This document shows positions 37,985 through 50,990 of a stretch of DNA of 64,000 bases, in pieces. This stretch comes from Gymnorhina tibicen. Taxonomy: Eukaryota; Chordata; Aves; Passeriformes; Artamidae. Under the pieces are notes generated by a model. It did not search any database. It worked only from the letters and a program-made list of their open reading frames with translations, and was not told where the DNA came from. The translations under genes and the position numbers were made by a program. Location: positions 407,967 through 471,966 of the forward strand of contig VXAZ01008140.1 in the NCBI GenBank assembly GCA_013399875.1. Direction: 5' to 3'. How positions within the stretch are numbered: position 1 is the first letter of the stretch; every line of letters starts with the position of its first letter.

Positions 37985-38110
37985 AGTTATTAATGGAGCA
38001 TCTGCAAGAAATTAGAATCCTGAGACAACGTTTAGAATACTCCATAAAAACTAACGAGAGACTGAGGAAGCAGCTTGAGAGACAAGTAACAGACAAGGAA
38101 CTAGATCAAG
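37985..38110 (+). CDS. CDK5RAP2: CDK5RAP2 exon w17 (126 nt, coiled coil)
   Basis: The acceptor is CTTGCTTTATTTAG and the donor GTAAGA. Phase 1 in, 1 out. It encodes ELLMEHLQEIRILRQRLEYS and IKTNERLRKQLERQ, almost identical to human DLLMEHIQEIRTLRKRLEES and IKTNEKLRKQLERQ. The 4.6 kb intron that follows holds a CR1 copy, a diverged tandem duplication and otherwise plain sequence. Confidence 0.97.
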
Positions 38111-38232
38111 GTAAGAATTCATTTAATGAGAAACTGAATCCATCTTTCCTGCTGAGAGCCTGAGGGATCAAATGCCACTGGAAAGGTTTTGTTTGCTTTT
38201 TTGAATAACCTCACCCCTTCCAGCTGGGAAAT

Positions 38233-38415
38233 GATGTGCCTTTCTCTGAGTCCTGCTGCATCTTGAGCTCTGTCAGCAGACACAGCTTTCCCACACTGCT
38301 GCGGAGTGGTATAAACGCAAATCTGATGTGCCTTTTCCTTGAGTCTGTTGCTGGAATTGTACCCAGTGCTGAGCACAAATCTTTCATGAGATACATGGGC
38401 AGTACAGAGCCTCAA
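38233..38415. repeat. Diverged tandem duplication, about 91-bp unit
   Basis: GATGTGCCTTTCTCTGAGTC at 38233 recurs as GATGTGCCTTTTCCTTGAGT at 38324, and weaker similarity continues afterwards (CAGCAGACACAGCTTTCCC versus GCTGAGCACAAATCTTTCA). It appears to be an old two-copy tandem repeat in the intron. Confidence 0.45.
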
Positions 38416-39944
38416 ACCTGCACTTGCACAGATTGCTCAGAGAACAGGACTGTCAGGTAGTTTTATGACATTTGATGATCCTGTGGTTGAATTTCATACA
38501 GACAATTGAAAGAGCCTTCTGGTTCTGTTACCAGCAAACTGTCTGCGCTTTTTTCCATTTTTTTTTTCTCTTACCTTTGGGCTATCATTATTATTGGAAT
38601 GTTCCTGTATTTTAGGATGTCACCCTCTTTGAATTCTCTGCCATGTCCAACCAGGGAAAGTTGCAGCAGATGAAGCCCATTTTATCAGTATGATTGCAGT
38701 AGGGCCCAGTATGAATGAAGAAGGAGGTGCTTTGCTCTAAATTATGCTGCTGTTGATCCAAAGTAGGAATTGTGTGGAATTAGCTTTCCTGCACCTGCTC
38801 CATGTATCCCTGGGGTGGTCAGTACAGCAGCACTCCTAACAGGACTGCTGGAGATGCCTTTTCTGGAATTCTGTGATTACTTTAGAGCCAGTTTGTGATC
38901 ATACACAGGGAAAAAATATCTGTGAGACAGAGCTGAGGCCATGTTGGCCAGCCTGCCATTGATTTCTGGGATAAGTGTGTCCCAGACAAAATGCTGTGGT
39001 GAGTTTTTAATGAGAAATACAGAACAACAACTGATGAAAATTTTAGCATAGAGTTGGTTTTTATTCCAAACTCTAATATAAAGCAGTGGATGAAAACCAC
39101 TAAAAATAGTTATGCAGGTTTGGAGCCACTGCTCTCTGTTGCTGGTGTTCAGCATGTCTGAAAGCCAAGCTCTGAGGTGGATTTAAAACTTTTCACAAGT
39201 AGGCAACTTCCACTAAAGATGCTTTTGGAGCACCTTTTGAAGCACCCCATCCCTGTATTTTCCTACACTTTGCTTCACTCTCCTTCCCACCTTTTCCCCC
39301 ATAGGACAATTGATTAATATGCAATATTACTCAGAGTGGAAGCAGGTAATAAATACAGACATACTTTCCTTTTCCTCAGTTTCACTGGTATTGACATTAG
39401 ATTCATTATGTTTTACATCATCCCCATGATCCATTTCTGTTGTTTAAATGGAGGCAACCTGCACGTGGCAGTTTGCTTTCAGGGATAATTTACAGTGATG
39501 GAAAGGTGGATAAAAACCGTCCATTTCATTCATGAAGTATTTACACTGCTGGAAAGGCATTCTGTGCTCATGAAATAACCACACTGAAACACTTCCAACT
39601 CTTTTACAGCTTCATAAAGATTCTGGCAAGGGCATCCATTAATGCAGTGAAAGTATATTTTCTTTATAAACTGTCTTATGCCTTCCATCTGTCTTGTTGT
39701 TGCCTTAGCACATCTACCAATGCGTGCGGGAGAAATTTGGAAAAGTAAAGGAAAAAAAGCAACTACCTGTTAGAACAGCTCCTTTTTGTCGCTGTGTTCT
39801 TTCAGTTCTTGTTTCTCTCTGTATCAGAGTTCTCTTTCATGCTATCAGATATGCACATGCTCTTCTGCTAGTGATGCTCCTTTTTCCTGATAGATGAGCT
39901 TTCCTCGACTTAGAGTGTAACAAGAAATTCCTAAGTGAAGCTGA

Positions 39945-40213
39945 GAGGATTCACAAGGGCATGTGGGAATGGCCTTAAGCTGATGGAGGGCAGGTTAAGA
40001 TCAGGAAGAAATTGTTCCCTGCGAGGGTGGGGAGGCCCTGGCACAGGGTGCCCAGAGAAGCTGTGGCTGCCCCTGCATCCCTGGAAGTGTCCAAGGCCGG
40101 GTTGGACAGGGCTTGGAGCAGCCTGGGATAGTGGAAGGTCTCCCTGCCCACGGCAGGGGATTGGAACTAATTGAACCTTAAGGTCCCTTCCAACCCAAAC
40201 CATTCTGTGACTT
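39945..40213 (+). mobile_element. CR1 fragment, plus strand, with near-complete 3' end
   Basis: The blocks ATTGTTCCCTGCGAGGGTGG, GAAGCTGTGGCTGCCC, AAGGCCGGGTTGGACAGGGC and AAGGTCCCTTCCAACCCAAA, with the terminus CCATTCTGTGACTTG, follow CR1 order without a large gap. It is one of the best-preserved copies here. Confidence 0.9.
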
Positions 40214-42695
40214 GAATTCAACATTTTTGCTTTTAACTGAATGTCCTTAGTTTTCCTTTAAAACACAAGGCCAAGTTGTAACATAGTTAATTGTTGATGG
40301 CAGCCTGCTAAATTCATGATATTGAATTGTTTGTTCAACAAAAGTTATTGCATAGATTTATTCTTGTCTGATGAATGTTGTATGGATGTATGTACACACA
40401 TCTGCCCACTGTTTTTGCCATGTTATTTTTAATATTTAGATTCTTAAAGTATTTAAATGCCTCTGGGGTTCCAGGATCCTCTAAATGACTCAATGCTGGT
40501 AATGACTACATAACTCCTACAGAGCTGAGGCTTGCAGTGCAAGTAGAACTAAAATAATTGCTTCAATCATTTCAAATGTTAGGCTTCAGAATAAAATCAA
40601 AGGTTTAATTTGGAGTGTCCTAGGTTTCAAATGTTATTAACAGCAGTTAACATTAAAAGGGGGTTTGTTTGCTTTTTTTAACCCACAAGTAGTTGATGTT
40701 TCTACTCAGACTTCTCTTGAGCTTTTGAATGCCTTTATTTTACTTTACCTGGAAGTGAATATTTCCTTCATCATTGCTATGATTTTCAATAGTGCCTTTC
40801 GTTCAGTCAGTGTTTCCTTTGAAACTTTCAAGGTAACGTTTCCTTAGCACTCACTTTTTCAGCACAAAACAGAATGAAAACTCAAGTGTATTGCAATTGT
40901 GGTCCCTGATGCTCCACTTCCCTCTGGTTAGATGGACCTTTGCCTCTATGGAGAGAGTAATTGATGTCAGCAGGACTCTGCACAGAAGTAGTAGTCTCAA
41001 TAGTGGGTCAAATTGCGGGATTGTGGCCCTATTACCACTGGCTCTACATTATCCCTTATTATGTAAGATAACTAATAGTTACGTTCTAAAGCCTTTCAGT
41101 AGAACTGCGATAGCATAACTTTTCAAATAGGATAAAGCTGGGTGATGGGCAATAAATTAAATTAGAATCAAGATGAGACCATCAAGCCTTGCCACTTCAA
41201 CTTGGATTGCTTTGTTACAGTCTGAAAGGAGAGAGCCTTTTGAGTTCACATAGCTGCCTCAACTCTTTAACATATAGATAGTAAAATGCCATTAGTGCCA
41301 GGCTTCAAGAGCCTTTGAGTCTTTCAGCAGTGACAAGAGGTTTGTATCATGGCACAGTACCTCCCAGTTAGGTAGTGGGTAAAAGCTTCAATTGGGATTA
41401 CAATAAAATGAGATTACTCGGAGGAAGTGCAGCACATCAAATTGAATTCAACTGCCAGAGCTGAAAGGCATCTTCCTCATACATTCAGCTAATTTTTTTT
41501 TGCCGGCTGGTTATCTCTCTATTAACCAAATAGTTGACACTCATGTATTTATTTTAGGCTTTAAAGTGTAGGAGATATTGGGATAACCAATCAGCTGAAA
41601 AATACTTTTAATTCTGGTGGATCCTGAAGTGTTTTACTGACTATGAGAAGGTTATAAAGGGCAGTAACAATTACTTGACTCGCATTTCAGAGGCAGCACC
41701 TTGAGAATGGGATATGGCACTTTCCAGGCTGTGCTGCACCAGTGCACATCACTGGGGGATGACTAGCACAAGTACTGTGCAATGAGGATTGCCTGAGCTG
41801 GGATTTAACTGGCTGGATACAGGATTTAACACTTAGATTCACTTGACTAGTGCAGTAAGATCCTCAGAGCAGGATTCATCACCCTCATGTTTGTCTAAGT
41901 CAGACATTTAATTCATGCCAGTTACCCAGAGCTTCTCATGGAGGCACTGGAGGGAAATTAAGCTCTTGGAGGACAGGGGATCTCATCCTCAGAGATGTGA
42001 GGAGAGGAGACACGGGGTGAGTTGAGCTTTGGAGGGGCCTGTTCCTCCCCATGGCTGCTGATGGTTGATCAAGACTGGCTCAGTTACCTCAATTTTAGAA
42101 ACACGGATTTAAGAGGGATAAATATTCATCCCATAATAACCATAAGTGACCATAAGTGGGTTCTGAGTTTGTAATCTGAGGCCAAGACAGGGACTCCAGC
42201 CTTATGCTCTTGCCTGTGTGGTAACAGATCTATCACCAGATTATTTACAAACCTCCCTGCATTAACCCCTGTGGATTAGCTGGCAGAATCTAATTGTTCT
42301 CCCACTAAATACAGTGGAGTATGAGCAGAGCAAGACTAAAATACATGGTAAACCCTCCTACAGTTTTCTTTTCAAATTATAGCAATGTCACAAAATACTC
42401 TTGCGTTTTGTCCTGTTGGGATTTTAGCTGATAGGTAAAGACTCCCAGGGATAATTCTGCAATTTTAGTAATTGCCCAGCAATGAGAAGCACTTGTGCTG
42501 CACAGGGCTTTGGATTACTTGGCATTAACCTGAGCTGCCTTTTAGCTTGTACTGATAACCTTCAAAATATATAGGGGAGAAATAGCTTTTATAACATGTT
42601 TTTCTGCAATTTTTTAAATTGTTCTTGTCTGGAAAGTTTAATCTTTAATGACCTAGAGATGACTCATAAATCATCTTTTTTGTATATATTTATAG

Positions 42696-42812
42696 GTTCT
42701 GCAAACATTTTTATCCATGGCTCAGAGCAGCATAATTCCCTGACTTCTGAAATACATTTCCTGAGGAAGCAAAATCAAGTTCTGAATGCAATGCTAGCAA
42801 AAGGCTCTAGAG
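42696..42812 (+). CDS. CDK5RAP2: CDK5RAP2 exon w18 (117 nt, coiled coil)
   Basis: The acceptor is TATATATTTATAG and the donor GTAAAA. Phase 1 in, 1 out. It encodes GSANIFIHGSEQHNSLTSEI and HFLRKQNQVLNAMLAKGSR, matching human GSTSIFASGSELHSSLTSEI and HFLRKQNQALNAMLIKGSR. Confidence 0.97.
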
Positions 42813-43086
42813 GTAAAAATGTAAACTGTTCTTTCCAGGAGTAGCCTGCAACTCCTCCCAGATCAGAAAACAATAAAATATTTACAGTCCACTCATTAAA
42901 TTGGCTTAACCATTCTTCCCACCCCTGAAATTCCATGCTCAACCATAAGCATTCAAGCTGGGATTAGCAATAATGGAGTAGCAGCTGTTTTTTTCAGATA
43001 GTCTCTGAAAAAGCTGATTTAGTTAAAAATCATAGCCTTAGTGGGTTGTGGGCATTGCAGATACCTTGTGTTTCTTCTTGTTTCAG

Positions 43087-43276
43087 ATAAACAAAAGGAA
43101 AATGAAAAGTTAAGAGAATCTCTTTCTAAAAAGAATGCAATCATTGAGCATCTTCATGAGGACCATGAATACATCAAGAAAGAAAACGAAAAGTTGCGAA
43201 AACAAATTTGCCAAAAGGAAGATGAAATCAGATACCTGACATGTCAAATTTACAGCAGTCGCAATGAACTAAACAG
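43087..43276 (+). CDS. CDK5RAP2: CDK5RAP2 exon w19 (190 nt, coiled coil)
   Basis: The acceptor is TTCTTGTTTCAG and the donor GTATTG. Phase 1 in, 2 out. It encodes DKQKENEKLRESLSKKNAII, then a Glu/Lys-rich coiled coil (DHEYIKKENEKLRKQ) ending SSRNELNR. It matches human DKQKENDKLRESLSRK and its continuation. Confidence 0.96.
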
Positions 43277-43483
43277 GTATTGATTCTGTCCGCATTTAAA
43301 CAGTCATTTAGAGAGAAGAAGTTGTCGGTGTGACAGGCACGTGCTTAGCCATAGCCATTAACATTGAGGGGCATGGATATATTCAAAAGGCAAGAGAAGA
43401 ATTATGGAGGGAAAGAGGAATGGATTTTAGATTTTGAAAAAAAAAATCAGAATTTAACTCAGCTGTTCATTGGGACTTAACAG

Positions 43484-43605
43484 GTTGCAAACAGAAATTA
43501 ATGTAAAGCAGCATCAGATCTCTGAGAATGAGAAGCTGCTGCAGTCACTGCGAACTGAGATCAAGGTTTATGAGAAGATGGAAGAAGCAAGAAGGAAGGG
43601 GACAG
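43484..43605 (+). CDS. CDK5RAP2: CDK5RAP2 exon w20 (122 nt, coiled coil)
   Basis: The acceptor is TGGGACTTAACAG and the donor GTATAA. Phase 2 in, 1 out. It encodes RLQTEINVKQHQISENEKLL and QSLRTEIKVYEKMEEARRKG, matching human RVQEEVKLRQQLLSQNDKLL and QSLRVELKAYEKLDEEHRR. The 1.4 kb intron after it shows no recognised repeat. Confidence 0.96.
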
Positions 43606-45001
43606 GTATAAATGCACAATTGTCTCTGTACCCTTCGCCTTTGCACCTCTTCCCTCTGAATGTGCTCTTGTCAAAGGCCAGTAGGGCTGGGTCACTGTTC
43701 CTTTGCTTCTGCTTGTGTCTGCTCTACAAAGAGAACTGACAACCTGCTGCTCAAATGCTTTTTACTTGGGGTAACTGCAAGCCTGAGATGTGTCAGATGT
43801 TGACTAGACACCCCCAAGTTTCCTGTATCTTTTTAGCTAAGCTAAAAACCAGAATTGAAGACTTAGTGGCTCAGGCTGGATGAGTTTCCTGGAGATCTTA
43901 GATATTTACTTGTCTCTAAAAACCCGCTGCTGCATCCTCACAGGTCCTGCTTACTCAGGTAGCTTGTGCTTTCTCTTGGCTGAAGGTGAGGGGAGAGGCT
44001 TCTCCCTGGGGCTGGCAGAAGTGCTAGCACTGCTTTCTGAATGAGGTGTTTAATAATTTCCTGTCCACTTTGCTGTCAGTAAAGGTGAGAGGAGGACTGG
44101 AGCTCATCTGAGTTCTTCGTACCCCTTGGAAGGAAGCTGTGCCACCACGCAGCTGTTGGTGTGCTGGGGTGAAAGAGTGGAATGCTGTTCATTGCTGAAA
44201 AGTCCTTACCACATCCAGCAGATTTCCCACTGGAAGTTCTTAGAAAGTTGATTTTTTTTCTCCCTGCTGCTCCAAGTGTTATGCCCTGCTGCCACTGGTT
44301 TTCCTGCCTGGCTGCAGCAGAAAAGCCCTCTTGGCACGAGGCTTTAAGGCAGAGTTGGCTCAGGGATGGAAGGGATTCTCCTTGCAGAACTCCTGATGTC
44401 ATTAGAGAGTAGCAGCACTCTCCTTATGCAGCTGAGCCCCTTCCCACTGTCTGGAGAACACCCTGCACCATTGGATTTCAGCAGGAAAGAATGCATTGAG
44501 TTGTTTGTGTACTGATCTCTTTCTGTGAGAAGGCAAACACAGCCCTTGCTTTTCTCGGGTTCAGATTTGTTCCTCTGGTTGCCAGGTGATCACTGTTTTC
44601 TTTTTCCCTCGGTGTATAAAATTAAACTCCCAGTTCTACTCCATCCCTCCTCCATACTCTGATGTTCCCCATTCCTTTTCCTTTCCCCAGACTGTGCATT
44701 ACTGCACGTCACGTTCTGTAAATCCTCTTTATTGTCCTTTTATCTCATTTTTTGTCTTTTGGCATGAGACATAGTAGCTTTTATGGACAAAGTAAAAAAC
44801 AATTTTCAGCTCTTTAAATCTTTCAAGGGTAGAAGCAATTAAGACATGCTTTTTTTGTCAAACCATTATCTTAATGCTGTTTGTAGTTAATTCTTAATAT
44901 TGAGGATAACACTGGCTATAACTTACTTGCTGAGAAATCTAGTGGGTAATATTATTTTAATTGTTAAAGATGTTTGAGTGTTTCTTTTGAAATTGTTTCA
45001 G

Positions 45002-45250
45002 ATCCCAGATGCGATGCCTCAGAAGAATTCCGGAAAGATCAGAATAATCCACTCGATTTACATGAACTGTTGACTGAAATCCAGAGCCTGCGAGTGCAGC
45101 TGGAGAGGAGCGTAGACACCAACAAGTCTTTGCATGAAAAATTAGAAGAACAGCTTTCCAAAGGGAAGAGAGAGGAAGTGGGAGCAGTGTCAGCTGTTAA
45201 TATCAACTCTCTGTTCAAGCCAGGCTCTCAGCACTGTGCAGGAGTGGATG
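45002..45250 (+). CDS. CDK5RAP2: CDK5RAP2 exon w21 (249 nt)
   Basis: A strong acceptor (TTGAAATTGTTTCAG) is seen. The donor chosen is GATG/GTACTG, needed for phase 1 and only moderately good. It encodes DQNNPLDLHELLTEIQSLRV and QLERSVDTNKSLHEKLEEQL, matching human DPFRDLHSLLMEIQALRL and QLERSIETSSTLQSRLKEQL, then a variable tail. The frame stays open for 48 codons beyond the donor, to a stop at 45394-45396, so the exact 3' border is less certain. Confidence 0.85.
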
Positions 45251-46257
45251 GTACTGTGCTCCGTGTGCTTTTGGGGTACTGGAGAACCTGTGCCTCATTC
45301 TTTAAAGATGCTCTTACAGCCTTAAACAACATCAGCTGTCCTCAAATCCCTCCGCTGTTAGAGCTGGCATGTGAAGTGCACACTGCACTGTCCTAGAGCC
45401 TCCAGCTGGCGCTTCCTTTGCATCCAAGCAAAGCGTTTGCAGAGTCTCTGGGATGGGAGGATGCCTGCAATAAATTGTCATAAATTTTGCTTACCTGGGA
45501 CGTTCTTTTTTCACTGCTGAGCTCTATAGTGTTTGCTAAGGGTGAGTGTGTATTACTCAAAAATGATCAATAAGTGCACTGAATGGGCTCTGGATAAATC
45601 AGTTGTCCCCTCTTTGCCCTTGAGGAATATTTTACCTTTATTTCAATCACTGTTAAGTGATGCTGTTTCAGCAAATGAAGGAAAGTGTAATGCTTATACC
45701 CAGGGTTAGGTTATTGTTCCAGTATTTATGTACATGGGATACAGAGGGCATGAGAACCTTCCTCCTCAAAGTGCTCTGCACAGTAACAGCTTTCCATACA
45801 TCCACATAAAATCACATGGACCAGAAGGATTCCTTGGAATGTCAGCAGCGGAATTTTTTAGATGTGCTTTTCTCATAGGTGCTTAGGGAATTTGGAAGTT
45901 CTTGAGGGGAGACAATCTTTAGTCTGGTACAGCTGTGAAAATGTCCTACTTCTTGTGGAGTTAATGGGAAGCTTACATTTGTTAATTAAAATATGTTCAT
46001 AAGGATGTATTTTAGGTTTTTTAACTATGGCTTGATTTTGGGAGATACCTAGAATTTGGATAGGTGCTCAAGTATAAAAGTAGGTAAATACTGGAAGATC
46101 CATGGCATGGTACTAGAATAATCAGCTGGTTTTCCCTGCTTCTGGAGTCCAAGTGTAGAATCAGCAATAAAAGGAACAGAAGAGCTGGGAGGGCTTGTTT
46201 TTAAAAGGCATGAAAACCTCTAATAATACAGCTTTCCTTCTCCCTTTTTATATGTAG

Positions 46258-46347
46258 AAAATCTCTGCAACTGCCCTGTTGCCAGGAGAAATACTTGTGA
46301 GCTGCAGAAGCAGCAGAGTGGATGCTGCATTTCAGTGGGGAAACCAG
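46258..46347 (+). CDS. CDK5RAP2: CDK5RAP2 exon w22 (90 nt)
   Basis: A pyrimidine-rich acceptor (TTTTTATATGTAG) and GTACAC donor bound it. Phase 1 in, 1 out. It encodes a Cys-rich, poorly conserved linker (ENLCNCPVARRNTCELQKQQ and SGCCISVGKP). Support is frame and splice signals between two strong exons; it is symmetric, so it could be optional. Confidence 0.65.
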
Positions 46348-46436
46348 GTACACCCAGGCTGGCTGTTTAAGAGAAGTTGAGTGTAAATTAATTTTTTGTT
46401 TGAGCATAAAAAAATAACCCAATTTTTCTGTCCCAG

Positions 46437-46696
46437 GTACTCAGCCAGCCCCTAAGGATGATGGGGACAGTGCCTCCCTGTGCAGCAGCACCTCAGGTTC
46501 CAGCAGGACATGCACCCCACGCCTAGTGCCCGGCCATCGGATGTGGGCGGACAGGAACGGGCGGCATGTCCTGGGCCTCATCGAGGACTATGATGCCCTG
46601 AGGAAACAGATCTCAGAGGGGCAGCAGGTGCTGGCAGACATGGAGATTGCTCTCCGGGAGGTCACTGGGACCAAGCTGCAGGAGCCTGGAGTAAAG
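46437..46696 (+). CDS. CDK5RAP2: CDK5RAP2 exon w23 (260 nt, conserved C-terminal block)
   Basis: The acceptor is TTTTTCTGTCCCAG and the donor GTGAGC. Phase 1 in, 0 out. A Ser/Thr-rich segment (SLCSSTSGSSRTCTPRLVPG) leads into MWADRNGRHVLGLIEDYDAL and RKQISEGQQVLADMEI. Human has SLSCDSGSSATSTPCVSRLV and GRHVLGLIEDYEALLKQISQ in the same order. This block belongs to the C-terminal part used for centrosome and partner binding. The exon is GC-rich compared with its neighbours. The 2.2 kb intron that follows holds no recognised element. Confidence 0.97.
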
Positions 46697-48939
46697 GTGA
46701 GCACTGAAATCCTGTAAAGGAGGGTGGACTTTACCCAGGGGCACAAAATGTTGCAAAGGGAAGAACTGACTGAATAACTCAGGACACCTCAAGCTTGGCA
46801 CAGTCATCATCTAGATGGACACAATATGATTCTGAGTTAGTTAATTCTAGTCCTTTAAGCAATCTCACTTTCGGTTTTGGCTTGAAATGAGGTAAAACTG
46901 CTTGGTTTTGCTATGGAAATCGGTGTTTGTTGCGCTGGAAATGATAAAAAAGCTGAACGAAAGCAGCAGCAGAAAACCCCAGGGAAAAATCTAAAATGCT
47001 TTAGAGAGGGTTTAAACTAGGGGTGTGTAAAAATAACCTAAGGATAAAAATAATTAAGATTTTCATATAATGAAGGCTTGAGATAAACCCAGGAAATGTG
47101 AGACAAATAAAAGAAATATGATACAGAGCTGATAAAGTTCCCCACTTAGTTGAATTCAGCCTTTTAGTAACACCAGGTTATAACTGTACATTAAAGATTG
47201 ATGTATGCTGATGAGGCTTGTTTCGTATTACATTCATATTTCAGGGAAGATTTTTTTATATTTTTCCACTTCCTGGTTATCAGTTGAACATTTTAGCAAT
47301 ATCATAAGCTAGTCCAGAAATATCTCATTAATGATCAAATACTGTCTTCTAGCACTCAGTGTATCATCCTTTTGTCATTCTCTGACAGTGTTAGCAACTC
47401 ATGGTGCTCTTGCTGCAGTCTTAAGGATAGTTAAACCAATCAAATGTTTATTTTGTCTTGAATAACGTCAGTCCTTTTTGTTTAGAATAAGGAGAACTAG
47501 TTAGTGTTTACTTCTGCTAATTTTCTCTTATGTAATATTAATTTTTGGACACAGTTAATGATGGCATATTTGGGGTGGTTTGAAAAGACAAATTTGCCTG
47601 CAAGCTTCAATTAAAGGGAAGGAACAATCTGTGCACATCTGTGGCATCTAATAAGGAACTAAGAAACTTAAACCCTGACAGGAAGGGCTTGGATCAAGCA
47701 TGGAAAACAGCAGCTAGTGGTAAAAATAATGAACCACTGGCATGGAGGGTGCTCAGAGATACTGACTGGAGGCAATTTTAAGGATAGATTATGCCAGTGT
47801 TTAAAAAATTCCATGTAATGCTTTCCTACCTTGGAGAGGAAAAGGAAACTCAGTGTCTAATGGAGGTCTTTTTCACCCCTATGATTTTATGATAATATAA
47901 ATGTTGTTAAAAACCATGTTTGCTGCTCTTCAGAAAACAGAAGGTCTTAACTGCAGGGATAACTTCATGCTACTTATTTTTGCAGTTATAATTAGTGAAG
48001 CTATTGAAGGTGCAGTCTGCAACAATTATAAAATTCTTTCTGTGGCATCACATGTGCGCTCACACACTCAAATGATGCCTGAATGACACTTAAGACTCTC
48101 TGAAGTATCATACGTTTCCCAATGACCTAGTTAACATACTGATAATGACTGAAAAAGTAATCTCTTAAGTTTTTAACTTGTTTTGTTGGTGTAAAGATAA
48201 AAGCAGTAAGTTTCACAATTTGCACTCTCCTGTCAAGCTTTACATCACTGAAGTTTCAGACTACTTAGCAAATGGGATATTTTATGTGACAGGAGGATTC
48301 TGGTTAAATAACAATGCTAAATAAATATTCAGATTGTATCCTGCACGGGGCAGGAACTGCAAATGCTTTTCTTTCATTACCCTTCCCCGCTCTATAGCAC
48401 CTTTGCTTTGGTAATTCATTTGCTCTCCTCACATTTTTCCCCTCCTTTATTTCATATTTATGCAATTCCTTCAGTATGGTTTTCTTACCTGTCAGCAGAG
48501 GAAAACATTTTGTGTGTATCTTGATAGTTATTTTAGCATTAAATGGAACAGTTTAAAGGGTCTGCTAAGGAAGAAACACCTATATTGCTTAAATTGATGT
48601 CTGTAATCATTGACTTTCAAATAACTTGACACAAAATGCAAATGAAGAAAGAAGAGAGTTGCCAACTGTTACCATGTGGCATAGCAAATCTAGTAAATAT
48701 AATCTATTGTTAATCATGGTTATTGATGAGGATAAATCCCCTCCCTCCCTGAAATTCTCAGATAATACATAATTCAGCAGCCTTCGTTAACTAACAAATT
48801 AGTTTTTATGGCACACAGTGGCTGTGTGCGTTATCTTAAATATGAAATCACACCAGCTGGATTAAACCCATTAATTAAGATTATATTTTCATAATGTTTT
48901 AAGTATAAAATATCAAATGTCTCTAATCCTGCGATACAG

Positions 48940-49086
48940 GTACCAGAACAGGCATCCCTGCATGGCTTTTCCACAAACACTCACACGGTACAGCAGATTT
49001 TAGAAGAGGCTGCACGTTCACTGAAACTTCTCTGGAGAGTTTCTCTTCCCCTGAAAGCTGCTCTTGGTACTGCTCAGGGCACTCAG
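48940..49086 (+). CDS. CDK5RAP2: CDK5RAP2 exon w24 (147 nt)
   Basis: The acceptor is CTCTAATCCTGCGATACAG and the donor CACTCAG/GTACTG. Phase 0 to 0, 49 codons. It encodes VQQILEEAARSLKLLWRVSL, matching human TLEEAYRRLKLLWRVSL. The sequence GGTACTGCT occurs at 49066 and again at 49086, so a second donor-like site lies 20 nt upstream inside the exon. The next 1.9 kb intron begins with a G/T-rich stretch. Confidence 0.95.
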
Positions 49087-50990
49087 GTACTGCTGGGCTT
49101 CATCTGGGCTTTGTTGGTTTGGTTGGGGGTTTGGGGTGGTTTTTTTGACTCTGGGAATGTCTCAAAGAAGATGCACCAGTTACAGATGTGTCATTTGGGA
49201 AAATCTTTGGAAAATCATGACCCCAGTCTCTGGACACATGGATTTAGGGTAAGGCTGAGTATGTCCTGATCATGTTGTATGGCCAGGTGTAAATTTGCAA
49301 CATACTTTGTAATTAAGTTGTAGTATCTAATCCCGTTACATGAGATTCGGGAAACCCAGGCAAGTGGCAAATGCTCCACCTCAACAAGAAAAGGTTTGGG
49401 GTCCCTGTTATTTGAACCAAATTCGATTTGATTATGTGTGTATTGGTAAGAAGAGAAACATCAGCAACTTTGATGTAATCTCAGCTACATTTTCTTTTAC
49501 GTTGTTGATGCCAAAGCTGTAGAAGAAGAAGCTTTTGTAAAAGTGTGACAAAACCCCAAGACAAGTTTTATAACACTTTAACTAAAAAGGATTGCACTAT
49601 GCAAATGAATAAAAGTAAACTAAATGAGGAATGAAATATCTCTGCTGTCGGAATACCACGAGTCAGCAATGAAACTGTTTCAAACCTTGGCTAAAATAAA
49701 TCTAAAGTGATTTCACTGAGGTTTTTGTATGTGTTTATTAAAGGAAGCAGGATATTCCTGAAAAAAAACCCTCAAACTCTGGGAAAACAAACATTTTATA
49801 TATAATTTCATAACATTTTTGGTGATATTTTTAGCATCCTTAAATATATAAAATCACAAAAGCAGTAGGAGTGAAGTTTGCTTGTCTGATACATTCACTG
49901 ATGTTTCAGCTCCAGATTTGGGATGTCTTGGCAAGAGTGTGTACTTCCATTTTTATGCTCATGTGTGTAATCCATACAGCTCTGTGTTGGCCTGGATTGC
50001 AGTGACTGAACATATCTCACCCACCCAGGGCTTTCAGGATGTGGAGGATGCATCTCCTGCTTTCCTGTCACACTGATCTAACCTTGATTTGGATCAGTCA
50101 CTTCTGAAAGTCTGATCTTCATGTGTGTGGGGATCTAAATTCCCAGGATACTCCTACTTGGAGCCTAATAGAATCTTTTCTAGAGTTTCTTACCCAACAT
50201 CCCCGGATCTTAAAGATATTAGATTTCTCCTGATGTCTGAAATGCAGAATATGAAAGAATCTCTCTCTCTCTTGAAGTTTGGATTCTAAAATACTCTTTG
50301 AGTATTCAGTGCCTTCTCTGTAGCCCCACAGGAGTTGTGAGCAATCAGTTTTTCTGCAGAGAAATCCCAGACATTTTATTACTTGACAAGTGGCACAACA
50401 AAGGGAGAAATGTCCAAGCTTAAATCTGCACAAGGACCCAAATCAGTGACACTGAGAGACGTGCCAGGGCTTCTCATAGTCCTGTTTTACAAGTCACTGA
50501 CCAGAACTTTGTTTGGATTGGTGGTGAAAATTGAACCTTAATAATGTTACTGTCAAATAATTTTGCAGTTAAACTATCCCAGGGCCTTTTAGCCCTTTGA
50601 TAAAGGCAGCATCAGCCATTAACAGAACACAAGGAGAAAGCTGGAATTCTGAACCTGGCAGACAGGACACTGATCGCATGGCACTGGCCTTCCTTATCTT
50701 TCCTAGTTTAGAAGCAAAAATAGGCACCAGTCTATTAGACTTTCCTCAGTCTAACAGAAAAGTTACTTGCACTAAAATCCAGCTAAAAGTTGTAGTTGTA
50801 TCATAGAATCTCATGTCATGGGGGATGTGAAGGAGAAAGGACAGGACTCAGTGGTGGTCCTTCACTCTTTTTAGTTGTTGGTACTCCAAGGAAGCTTGAG
50901 GGTACTTTTACAAAAGTATTGAGCAATTCCCAATGTGGAAAGTATTTTTAGCTAGTAGTTTAATATCTTAACTTTCTTCTCTCAATTTAG

